Source: CAVSWN01 sp046728115 (GTDB lineage Bacteria > Acidobacteriota > Vicinamibacteria > Vicinamibacterales > CAVVIG01). Taken from it: a DNA stretch of 9,504 nucleotides. The notes under the pieces were generated by a model that had not been told where the DNA came from, ran no database searches, and saw only the letters and a list, made by a program, of their open reading frames with translations. Shown here piece after piece: positions 1 through 5,917 of the stretch. The stretch is taken from contig JBKPDW010000600.1 of assembly GCA_046728115.1 (NCBI GenBank), forward strand, positions 1-9,504, written 5' to 3'. A program made the position numbers and the translations under genes. Position 1 is the first letter of the stretch. The number at the start of each line of letters is the position of its first letter.

Positions 1-1
1 G

Positions 2-817
2 CTGCTGCGCGGGCGCGACTTTACCGCGGCGGAAGACATACCGACGGCGGATCGCCGCGTCGCGATCGTCGATGAGCCGCTCGTGCGGCGCCTCTTTCCC
101 GACGAGGATCCGCTGGGACAACAGGTATGGATCCCACCACGAGACAGCCGCGCTCTTACGGCCGAAAACGATCCAATGACGATCGTTGGCATCGTTCCGG
201 GCATTCGAGACGACCTGACCGAACGCGAACCGGTGGCGCATCTCTACGTGCCCACGTCGGTGGCGTACCGCGGACCGATGCACATTTACACGCGAACCAC
301 GAGCGACGAAGGCGAGATGCTCGCGGCCATCCGCCGCGAGATTCGGGCGGTCGACGATCGGCTGCCGGTCGTCGAGTTGCGCACGATGCGCGAGTTTCAC
401 GCGCGAGGCCTTGTCCTATGGGTGATTCACACGGCGGGCCGCACGCTGATGGGTCTGGGCCTGCTGGCGCTGCTGCTCGCCGCCACAGGAGTCTATGGCG
501 TCAAGTCCTACATCGTCTCGCAACGCATCCGCGAGATTGGCATTCGCCTCGCGCTTGGTGCGGCTCCTCGCGATATCGCGTTGATGCTCGTGAAAGACGG
601 GGCGCGCATGACGCTTCTCGGCGTTGCTATCGGCTTCCCGCTGGCCGTGGCGCTGGCAAGTCTCTTGAGCGTCGCGATGTTCGAGATCAGTCCCTACGAT
701 CCGGTTGTCTTGACACTGGCACCGCTCGTGCTCGCCGGCGCGGCTGCGCTCGCGACCTATTTGCCGGCGCGCCGCGGGATGCGCGTGTCCCCGCTCGATG
801 CCCTTCGAACGGAGTAA
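2..817 (+). CDS. ABC transporter permease, MacB/FtsX type (3' part only)
   Basis: This is the C-terminal 271 residues of an integral-membrane ABC transporter permease. The reading frame is open from base 2, so the gene starts upstream of the window; the GTG at 83 is an internal codon, because the preceding residues (LLRGRDFTAAED...VAIVDEPL) already match the MacB periplasmic-core pattern. The first ~135 residues are the end of that extracytoplasmic domain, including the LFPDEDPLGQQV segment. The rest is an FtsX domain: a membrane segment (GLGLLALLLAATGVYG), the cytoplasmic SQRIREIGIRLALGA stretch that typically couples to the ATPase, then two further membrane segments and the usual ending PARRGMRVSPLDALRTE. 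The family exports macrolides, peptides or lipoproteins or does mechanical work; the substrate here cannot be told. The gene converges on the short-chain dehydrogenase at 859-1635, and no ATPase gene is visible. Confidence 0.9.
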   Translation: MLRGRDFTAAEDIPTADRRVAIVDEPLVRRLFPDEDPLGQQVWIPPRDSRALTAENDPMTIVGIVPGIRDDLTEREPVAHLYVPTSVAYRGPMHIYTRTTSDEGEMLAAIRREIRAVDDRLPVVELRTMREFHARGLVLWVIHTAGRTLMGLGLLALLLAATGVYGVKSYIVSQRIREIGIRLALGAAPRDIALMLVKDGARMTLLGVAIGFPLAVALASLLSVAMFEISPYDPVVLTLAPLVLAGAAALATYLPARRGMRVSPLDALRTE

Positions 818-850
818 GGTCTGGACTTCACACTTCAGCCAATTTCAGCC

Positions 851-880
851 TTCAGACTTCAGACTTCAGACTTCAGACTT
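851..880. repeat. Tandem 7-bp array, TTCAGAC x4
   Basis: Four exact head-to-tail copies of TTCAGAC (851-857, 858-864, 865-871, 872-878) plus two more bases. Looser relatives (CTTCAGCC, TTTCAGCC) lie just to the left from about 833. The array lies between two convergent genes and runs into the 3' end of the minus-strand dehydrogenase, whose stop codon (complement of 859-861) and last residues it encodes. No GC-rich hairpin with a T-tract is visible in 818-858, so I call no terminator here. The same heptad family, in reverse complement (TCTGAAN), recurs at 8144-8164. Confidence 0.95.
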
Positions 881-1635
881 TGACGAAGCCGTCGCATTCC
901 GCGAAGCCAGCGTTCGTGGTCGGTCGCGCGCCGGCGCACGTATTCCGCGACCTTGGGATGCGGAAGGATGAGAAATCGCTCGTCGGCGAGGCCTTCGACG
1001 ACGACCTCTGCGACCTGCTCCGGTTCGAGCGCGCCTTCCATGAGAAACGATCGCCCCTCCAACCCGGCACGGTGCAGCATGTCGGTCCGAACGCCCTGCG
1101 GACACAGCGCAGAGACCTTGATTCCTCGATCGCCGTACGCCACCGACAGCCATTCGGCGAACGCGAGCGATGCGTGTTTGGTCACGGCGTAAGTGGCTGA
1201 TTGCGGGTGCGTGAGCAGGCCGGCTGCCGACACCGTGTGGAGCAGATAGCCCTGCTGGCGAGCGAGCATGCTCGGCAACGCGGCGCGTGCCGCATAGACA
1301 TGGGCCATCACGTGGACGTCCCAGCATCGGGACCATTCCTCGTCGGGCGCGTGCTCGTCGCCGTTCATCGCGATGCCGGCGTTCGAGCAGAACAAGTCGA
1401 TCGCGTCGTAACGCTCCAGCGCCTGCGCCACGAGACGCTTGACGTCGGCTTCGCGCGAGACGTCGGCTTCCACCGCGCTTCCGCCGATTTCAGCCGCGAC
1501 GCGCCGGGCGGCGTCCACATTCACATCCGCGACAACAACTGCGCGGGCGCCGTCAGCCGCGAACCGTCGGCAGAGCGCGCGCCCGATCCCATTGCCGCCG
1601 CCGGTGACGATGACGACTTTGTCAGCGATCTGCAT
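859..1635 (-). CDS. Short-chain dehydrogenase/reductase (classical SDR)
   Basis: A 258-residue cytosolic NAD(P)-dependent oxidoreductase of the classical SDR family, usual length about 250. The Rossmann glycine motif TGGGNGIG is at residues 11-18, the NAG motif at 85-87, and the catalytic set is Ser136, Tyr149 and Lys153 (YAVTK). Asp37 at the end of the second strand suggests NAD(H) rather than NADP(H); this is inference. The position where classical SDRs carry the fourth catalytic residue, Asn, appears to be His108 (DVHVM rather than DVNVM). The substrate is unknown. The ATG at 1635 sits directly before the Rossmann fold, with a GAGGA ribosome-binding site (complement of 1646-1650) ten bases upstream. 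The last six residues (SLKSEV) and the stop come from the 7-bp array. It lies 182 bases downstream of the MFS gene on the same strand, separated by a large inverted repeat, so co-transcription is possible but unproven. Confidence 0.9.
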   Translation of the reverse strand: MQIADKVVIVTGGGNGIGRALCRRFAADGARAVVVADVNVDAARRVAAEIGGSAVEADVSREADVKRLVAQALERYDAIDLFCSNAGIAMNGDEHAPDEEWSRCWDVHVMAHVYAARAALPSMLARQQGYLLHTVSAAGLLTHPQSATYAVTKHASLAFAEWLSVAYGDRGIKVSALCPQGVRTDMLHRAGLEGRSFLMEGALEPEQVAEVVVEGLADERFLILPHPKVAEYVRRRATDHERWLRGMRRLRQSLKSEV

Positions 1636-1645
1636 CTCGGATCTG

Positions 1646-1650
1646 TCCTC
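1646..1650 (-). promoter_or_regulatory. Ribosome-binding site of the minus-strand SDR gene
   Basis: On the minus strand this reads GAGGA, ten bases before the ATG at 1635. It is the only purine-rich match upstream and supports that start. It sits immediately beside the edge of the heptad array that begins at 1652, so folding of the array in RNA could affect access to it. Confidence 0.55.
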
Positions 1651-1651
1651 A

Positions 1652-1820
1652 GTGCTTGGTGCCTCGTGCTTGGTCCGTCCTTGGTCCTTTAGTCCGTCCT
1701 TCGTCCTTTAGTCCGTCCTTCGTCCTTGGTCCATCCCTCGTCCTATGGACGGACCGAGGACCATGGACGGACGAAGGACGAGGGACGGACCAGGAACCAA
1801 GAACCAAGCACCAGGGACTA
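1652..1820. repeat. Large imperfect inverted repeat built of 7-bp units
   Basis: The left arm (1652-1744) is a degenerate array of GTGCTTG and GTCCTTN heptads, with 4- or 5-base partial units (GTCC, AGTCC) between them; it contains a near-perfect 19-bp tandem duplication (1691-1709 and 1710-1728, differing only at the last base). The right arm (1746-1820) is the complement class: GAAGGAC, GAGGGAC, CAGGAAC, CAAGAAC, CAAGCAC, CAGGGAC. The centre is near 1745, between GTCC and GGAC. The arms pair imperfectly but extensively. The element fills the 182-base gap between the MFS gene and the SDR gene; its right end overlaps the MFS stop codon (complement of 1818-1820). If transcribed it would form a long hairpin. 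No protein is plausibly encoded here: predicted translations are repetitive low-complexity products of the array. Confidence 0.85.
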
Positions 1821-3215
1821 AGACGCTTTCGCCCGCGCGTCGGCGGCGCGCATCCATGCCTGGAGCCGCGCGACGTCCTTCTTCACCGTCCGCGAGGCGG
1901 CGAACAACACGAGGGCGAGGATCGCCGCGAGCGTCGGCACGATGTACATCGCGGTGTGCAGGCCTTGCGCGCGGAATGGTTCGAGCGCCCGGAGGTCGAA
2001 GCCCTTCGCCTCGCCGATCAGGCTGCGCAGCTCCGCCGCGATGAGCTCGCCGAATGGCAGCGACTGGACTTTGCCTGCCGCGCTCGCGGCCTGGAACGTG
2101 AAGTAATCGCTGGCGAGTCCGGTACCGACCGGACCGAGCGACGCGCCGAGCAGATACATCGCGCAGAAGTACAGCGCCATCGCCGTGCCGCGCAGCGACG
2201 GTTCGACGACGTCGTGGATGGTGGAGTAGACGGTCGAGTAATAGGCGTACATCACGCCGCAGCCCAGGCCCATCAGCAGCGCAAAGCCAAGCACATCGCC
2301 GGCCTCACGCCTCAACCCGAGGAACAGGAGCGGTGTGCAGATCGCAATCGCGCCGCATCCGACCATCAGTCTGCCGTCGACGCGTTGTTTATACAGGCGA
2401 TCCGCGAGCGCACCGCCGGCGACGAGGCCCACAATTCCCGAAAAGCCATACACGAGGGCCGCTACCCAACCGGCGTATTGAAACGTCATGTGATGGAAGC
2501 GCACGAGAAACGGGGCGACGAACGCTCCGAGTGCGTACATGTTGAAGTTGTGCAGCGCGCCCGACACGATAATCCAGAGCATCGTCGGAATCGAGAGCAC
2601 GAGCAGGTACGGATTGCCCTCGCGCCGCCGCGCGCCGATTGCATGCTCCTCGCGCCGGCCACGCTCCGGCTCGCGCATCCACAGCGCGGCGATCGCGCAG
2701 AACAGACCCGGAACGGCTGCCACGTAGAATGCGTTGCGCCATCCCCAGTTCTGCAGGATCCATCCCCCCGCGCCGTTGGCCAGGCCAAGACCCAGCGGGA
2801 GGCCGAGCATCCAGAGTGCGACCGCGCGCGCGCGGCGATCGGTCGGATACAGGTCGCCGATGAGCGAGGTCGACGCGGGTGAGCAGGTCGCCTCGCCGAT
2901 GCCGACGCCGAGACGGGCGACAATCAGCTGCGAGAAGTTGCGTGCCGCGCCGGACAGCGCGGTGAGCACACTCCACACGAACACGCCGCCCGCGAGAATC
3001 CGACGTCGCTGGGTTCTGTCGGACAAGCGCCCGAGCGGCAGACCGAACACCGCATACAACAGCGTGAACACCGTGCCGAGCAGACCGAGCGCAGTGTCGC
3101 TCAGCGCCCATTCGCGCCGGATCCCTTCGCCGACACCCCCGATGATCTGGCGATCGAAGAAGTTCATGAGATTGATTGCGAACAACACGAACAGGGCGTA
3201 AGCGCTCGAATTCAT
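1818..3215 (-). CDS. MFS transporter, Spinster-like
   Basis: A 465-residue inner-membrane transporter of the major facilitator superfamily, of typical length, with about twelve hydrophobic segments. The first membrane segment carries the FFDRQ motif (Asp21-Arg22). MFS motif A is GRLSDRTQRRR at residues 62-72, and RLGVGIGEATCSPAS (101-115) followed by SLIGDLYP is characteristic of Spinster-like proteins. Eukaryotic Spinster proteins move lysolipids or sphingosine phosphate; bacterial members are mostly uncharacterised, so a lipid or organic-anion substrate is only a guess, though it fits the acyl-CoA neighbourhood. The ATG at 3215 precedes the first membrane segment by a few residues; the upstream GAGACGG (minus strand, about nine bases away) is a weak ribosome site. 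It starts 52 bases after the acyl-CoA dehydrogenase stop on the same strand, so an operon with that gene is likely. The C-terminal tail is basic and soluble. Confidence 0.9.
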   Translation of the reverse strand: MNSSAYALFVLFAINLMNFFDRQIIGGVGEGIRREWALSDTALGLLGTVFTLLYAVFGLPLGRLSDRTQRRRILAGGVFVWSVLTALSGAARNFSQLIVARLGVGIGEATCSPASTSLIGDLYPTDRRARAVALWMLGLPLGLGLANGAGGWILQNWGWRNAFYVAAVPGLFCAIAALWMREPERGRREEHAIGARRREGNPYLLVLSIPTMLWIIVSGALHNFNMYALGAFVAPFLVRFHHMTFQYAGWVAALVYGFSGIVGLVAGGALADRLYKQRVDGRLMVGCGAIAICTPLLFLGLRREAGDVLGFALLMGLGCGVMYAYYSTVYSTIHDVVEPSLRGTAMALYFCAMYLLGASLGPVGTGLASDYFTFQAASAAGKVQSLPFGELIAAELRSLIGEAKGFDLRALEPFRAQGLHTAMYIVPTLAAILALVLFAASRTVKKDVARLQAWMRAADARAKAS

Positions 3216-3238
3216 GAAGAAGTACCGTCTCTAATCAA

Positions 3239-3265
3239 GGTTCGTGGTTCGGCGTTCTGGTTCGC
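3239..3265. repeat. Short heptad array, GGTTCGN
   Basis: Units GGTTCGT (3239-3245), GGTTCGG (3246-3252), a degenerate six-base CGTTCT (3253-3258) and GGTTCGC (3259-3265). It occupies about half of the 52-base gap between the acyl-CoA dehydrogenase stop and the MFS start, ending just short of the dehydrogenase stop codon (complement of 3268-3270). The array is short, so chance cannot be wholly excluded. The matching 7-base period in three other spacers is what makes it credible. Confidence 0.65.
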
Positions 3266-3267
3266 CG

Positions 3268-5016
3268 TCAGAAGATGTACCGCCCCGCCTCGATCACGGC
3301 ATCCGCAATTCTCCGTCGTGCTGCGATCGAATCGACCGGCGGATGCGAGGCCAGGCGTTGCGCCGCGCCTGCAATCGACGAATCGACACCTTCGGCAAGG
3401 AGCGCGGCCAACGCTTGCTTGGACGCGGCCAGGATCCGGTCCGACGCGTCGCTCGTGTACACTCCGACCGCATCGGCGGCGAGGGCCGCGCGGCCGTCCT
3501 GGCGCGTCGCCATTTTTTCCGCCCGTGCGATGGCGCTTTCAATGGCGTACACCTCGATGACGATGTCGGCGATCTGGGCCTGAACTTCCTGAGCGTCCTT
3601 CAATCGATCGCCGTATGCCACGGAGGCGTGGCCGAGCAGGCCGATTGCGAGCCGCTTGGCCTGCGCCACGTACGTCCGCTCGACAGCGAACGGACCGGAC
3701 GCCGCCGCCGCGCCGCTGTCGGACCAGACGCGCCGGGCGGCGTCGGCGGTGAAGAGCTCGGGCGACTGTTTCAGCAGACGCGTCGGGATGATCAGGCGAT
3801 TGATTTCGTTGGTGCCTTCGTAGATGCGCGTGATGCGCGCATCACGATACGCGCGCTCGGCCGGGAACTCGCGTGAGTACCCGTTTCCACCGTAGACCTG
3901 CACGGCTTCGTCGACCGCCCAGGCCAGCGCTTCGCTGGTCCACACCTTGTTGATCGAGCATTCGATCGCGAAGCCTTCGATGGTCCGCATCACGCGGGCA
4001 CCGTCGGCGCGATCGCCGGCATCGATGGCGCGATCCACGTCTCCGAGCGTGCGGTACGACATGGCGTCGCCGACGAACGCGCGAATGGCCATCCCGGCGA
4101 TCTTCTGCTTGATCAGACCAAACTCGGCGATCGCTCTGCCGAACTGCCGCCGCTCTTTCGCGTACGTTACTGCATGGTTCAGCGCCTGTTTGACGCCCGA
4201 CATGTTCCGCGCGCCGAGCTTCACGCGGCCGACGTTGAGAATGTTGAAGGCCACCTTGTGGCCCTGACCGATCGCGCCGAGGACGTTTTCAACGGGAACT
4301 TTCACGTTGTCGAGCATCAGCGCTGTCGTCGACGAGCCGTCCAGACCCAGCTTGATCTCGTCGCGGCCGCTCACCACGCCCATGGCGCGCTCGACGAGAA
4401 ACGCGGTGAACGCGTCGCCGTTGACCTTTGCGAAGATCGTGAACAGATCGGCGAACCCGCCGTTGGTAATCCACATCTTCTGGCCGTTGAGGAGGTAGTG
4501 ACGCCCATCCGCCGTCAGCGTCGCGGTGGTTCGCGCGGCGAGCGCGTCCGATCCCGACTGCGGCTCGGTCAGCGCGTACGCGCCGACAAGCTCGCCGCTC
4601 GCCAGACGCGGGAGATAACGCGCTTTCTGCTCCTCGGTTCCAAAGTACACGAGCGGCAGCGTGCCGATGGAGGTGTGGGCGCCGAGCGTTCCGCCGAACG
4701 AGGGATTGATCGCGATTTGTTCGCCGACGTACGACGCGCTGATCAGATCCAGGCCCAGCCCGCCGTAGGCCGGCGGAATTTCCAGGCGCAGCAGGTCGAG
4801 GTCGCTCGCCTTCTGCATCAGCTGACGCGTCAGCGCCCAGTCGTGCTCATACAGCCGCTGGGCGACCGGCAGCACTTCTTTCTGCATGAATTCCGCCGCG
4901 GTGCGGCCGAACAGCCGCTGCTCCTCGGTCAGCTCTTCGCGAATGAACACCTCCTCGGCCTGCGCGGGCGTCGTGAGGAATTGACCGCCGGTGATCGCTT
5001 GCGTTTGTGTTGGCAT
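3268..5016 (-). CDS. Acyl-CoA dehydrogenase with C-terminal extension (FadE/VLCAD-like)
   Basis: A 582-residue FAD-dependent acyl-CoA dehydrogenase, which oxidises an acyl-CoA to the trans-2-enoyl-CoA, the first step of beta-oxidation, passing electrons to electron-transfer flavoprotein. Visible in order are an N-terminal helical domain (from about residue 20), the FAD/substrate segment ALTEPQSGSDALA, the KMWITNGGFAD strand, the YAKERRQFGRAI helix, VYGGNGYSREFP, and RIYEGTNEI with Glu400 as the probable catalytic base. About 170 residues follow, so it resembles the longer bacterial FadE and mitochondrial very-long-chain enzymes rather than the ~380-residue short and medium-chain type. Long-chain preference is inferred from this architecture and the adjacent ligase. 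The ATG at 5016 is preceded by GAGAG nine bases upstream. It heads the minus-strand set and diverges from the SDR-ligase operon across a 127-base region containing a REP-like doublet. fadE is a plausible symbol but the chain length is not proven. Confidence 0.93.
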   Translation of the reverse strand: MPTQTQAITGGQFLTTPAQAEEVFIREELTEEQRLFGRTAAEFMQKEVLPVAQRLYEHDWALTRQLMQKASDLDLLRLEIPPAYGGLGLDLISASYVGEQIAINPSFGGTLGAHTSIGTLPLVYFGTEEQKARYLPRLASGELVGAYALTEPQSGSDALAARTTATLTADGRHYLLNGQKMWITNGGFADLFTIFAKVNGDAFTAFLVERAMGVVSGRDEIKLGLDGSSTTALMLDNVKVPVENVLGAIGQGHKVAFNILNVGRVKLGARNMSGVKQALNHAVTYAKERRQFGRAIAEFGLIKQKIAGMAIRAFVGDAMSYRTLGDVDRAIDAGDRADGARVMRTIEGFAIECSINKVWTSEALAWAVDEAVQVYGGNGYSREFPAERAYRDARITRIYEGTNEINRLIIPTRLLKQSPELFTADAARRVWSDSGAAAASGPFAVERTYVAQAKRLAIGLLGHASVAYGDRLKDAQEVQAQIADIVIEVYAIESAIARAEKMATRQDGRAALAADAVGVYTSDASDRILAASKQALAALLAEGVDSSIAGAAQRLASHPPVDSIAARRRIADAVIEAGRYIF

Positions 5017-5032
5017 GACGTGTCACTCTCGT

Positions 5033-5092
5033 GCAAAAAGGGGCCGTACCCCTTTTGCGCGGCTCTGGAAAAAGGGGTACGGCCCCTTTTGC
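5033..5092. repeat. REP-like doublet: two inverted copies of a 21-bp palindromic unit
   Basis: Each unit is a short hairpin: arm AAAAGGGG, a 5-base loop, arm CCCCTTTT. Unit 1 is at 5036-5056 with loop CCGTA; unit 2 is at 5070-5090 with loop TACGG, so unit 2 is the exact reverse complement of unit 1. A 13-base spacer separates them, and the outer GC pairs on each side extend the match, giving one larger cruciform over 5033-5092 with one-base bulges. This arrangement matches REP doublets (REPIN/BIME type), elements mobilised in trans by a REP-associated tyrosine transposase (RAYT). No such transposase is in the window. The doublet lies in the divergent spacer and probably within the leader of the minus-strand acyl-CoA dehydrogenase mRNA. 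Confidence 0.85.
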
Positions 5093-5105
5093 GTGTACGC
5101 GGCGA

Positions 5106-5134
5106 TTGACAGTCCAGCGGCTGGGAAGTATAAG
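5106..5134 (+). promoter_or_regulatory. Sigma70-type promoter for the SDR-ligase-thioesterase operon
   Basis: A perfect -35 box TTGACA (5106-5111), a 17-base spacer and the -10 box TATAAG (5129-5134, five of six consensus). Transcription would begin near 5141, only about three bases before the GTG start at 5144. There is no Shine-Dalgarno sequence between. The spacer contains the 11-bp palindrome CCAGCGGCTGG (5114-5124), a candidate repressor site. This is a sequence-pattern call; housekeeping sigma specificity in this organism is assumed. Confidence 0.7.
5114..5124. promoter_or_regulatory. Candidate operator palindrome within the promoter spacer
   Basis: CCAGC-G-GCTGG is a perfect 5-bp inverted repeat around one central base, lying exactly between the -35 and -10 boxes, where bound protein would exclude RNA polymerase. 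Symmetry does not extend further, so it is short for a dimer site. No regulator gene is present in the window. It could be chance in GC-rich DNA. Confidence 0.3.
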
Positions 5135-5143
5135 CCTGACAAC

Positions 5144-5917
5144 GTGCCAACCATCAACGAATTGTTCTCGCTCGAAGGCCGCGTTGCGATTGTCACCGGC
5201 GGATCGCGCGGTCTGGGTCAGGAAATCGCCGAAGGGCTGGGCGAAGCCGGAGCGTCGCTCATGCTGTGCGCGCGCCGCGAGGAATGGCTCACGCCGGCCG
5301 TCGACGCGATGCGCAAGACGGGTTTTCGCGTGGAGGGCATGCGCTGCGATGTCTCGAAGGCCGCGGATGTTCAGGCGGTGGTCGACAAAACCATCGCGGC
5401 ATTCGGCAAAGTCGACATCCTCGTGAACAACGCGGGCGTCACCTGGGCGACCGAGCCCGAAGACATGCCACTCGACAAGTGGCAGAAGGTGCTCGACATC
5501 AATCTGACCGGCGCGTTCCTGTTTTCTCAGGCCGCCGGCCGCAACATGTTGGCGCGCCAGTGGGGCCGCATCATCAACGTCGCGTCGATCTCCGGTCTGC
5601 ATGCCTCCGTGAACGGTCCGCACTACGCGCCGTACGCGGCAACGAAGGCCGGGCTGATGGGGCTGACGCGCGAGCTCGCGGCCTCGTGGGGACGAAAAGG
5701 GATCCGCGTGAACGCGATCGCGCCGGGTTTCTTTCACTCGCGTCTGGCGGATGCCGCAATCGAGATGACGGAGCCCGCCATCAAGGCCACGAGTCCGATT
5801 CCGCGCGTTGGCGCGGCTGGGGAATTGAAAGGCGTCGCGGTGTTTCTGGCCGCCGACGCGTCCAACTACATCACAGGCCAGACGATCGTCGTCGACGGCG
5901 GACGGACGATCGCATGA
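5144..5917 (+). CDS. Short-chain dehydrogenase/reductase (FabG/gluconate-dehydrogenase-like SDR)
   Basis: A 257-residue classical SDR. The cofactor motif TGGSRGLG is at residues 18-25, NNAG at 95-98, the tetrad Asn at 120 (DINLTG), Ser148 in NVASISG, and Tyr164/Lys168 in YAATK. Three extra residues (HYAPYAATK) lie between the catalytic Ser and Tyr compared with FabG. Arg44 after the second strand suggests NADP(H), unlike the other SDR here. The ending YITGQTIVVDGGRTIA is typical. The GTG at 5144 is chosen because the Rossmann fold begins about ten residues later, no ATG lies nearby, and the promoter ends just before it; upstream in-frame codons would run through the REP doublet and the divergent gene. 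Its stop overlaps the ligase start (ATGA). It could act on 3-hydroxy or 3-oxoacyl-CoA, but the substrate is not determined by sequence. Confidence 0.9.
   Translation: MPTINELFSLEGRVAIVTGGSRGLGQEIAEGLGEAGASLMLCARREEWLTPAVDAMRKTGFRVEGMRCDVSKAADVQAVVDKTIAAFGKVDILVNNAGVTWATEPEDMPLDKWQKVLDINLTGAFLFSQAAGRNMLARQWGRIINVASISGLHASVNGPHYAPYAATKAGLMGLTRELAASWGRKGIRVNAIAPGFFHSRLADAAIEMTEPAIKATSPIPRVGAAGELKGVAVFLAADASNYITGQTIVVDGGRTIA

Noticed and set aside
127..1200. Long plus-strand open frame (357 codons) over the permease and the SDR 3' end
   Set aside because: It overlaps two genes with clear domain motifs, its translation is Arg/His-rich with no recognisable domain, and it runs through the repeat array. 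It is a frame shadow in GC-rich DNA.
1652..1820. CRISPR array
   Set aside because: Units are 7 bases without unique spacers of constant length, the two halves are inverted, and no cas genes are present.
1656..2882. Plus-strand open frame (408 codons) antisense to the MFS transporter
   Set aside because: Its start is low-complexity translation of the heptad array, and the rest is antisense to a gene with convincing MFS motifs.
5036..5056. Canonical intrinsic terminator
   Set aside because: The stem has only four GC pairs and its T-tract pairs with the A-tract. Its exact inverted duplicate nearby fits a REP doublet better, though weak terminator activity is possible.
4174..5109. Plus-strand open frame (311 codons) antisense to the acyl-CoA dehydrogenase
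   Set aside because: It is Arg/His-rich, lacks a domain, and reads through the REP doublet; the minus-strand gene explains the sequence.
4991..5143. Upstream ATG extension of the plus-strand SDR to 4991
   Set aside because: The extra 51 residues would be encoded by the REP doublet and the start of the divergent gene and lie upstream of the promoter; SDRs begin close to the Rossmann motif.
5266..5913. N-terminal extension of the acyl-CoA ligase frame to 5266
   Set aside because: This part is an out-of-frame, Arg-rich reading of the SDR gene. FadD homology begins at the ATG at 5914, which overlaps the SDR stop.
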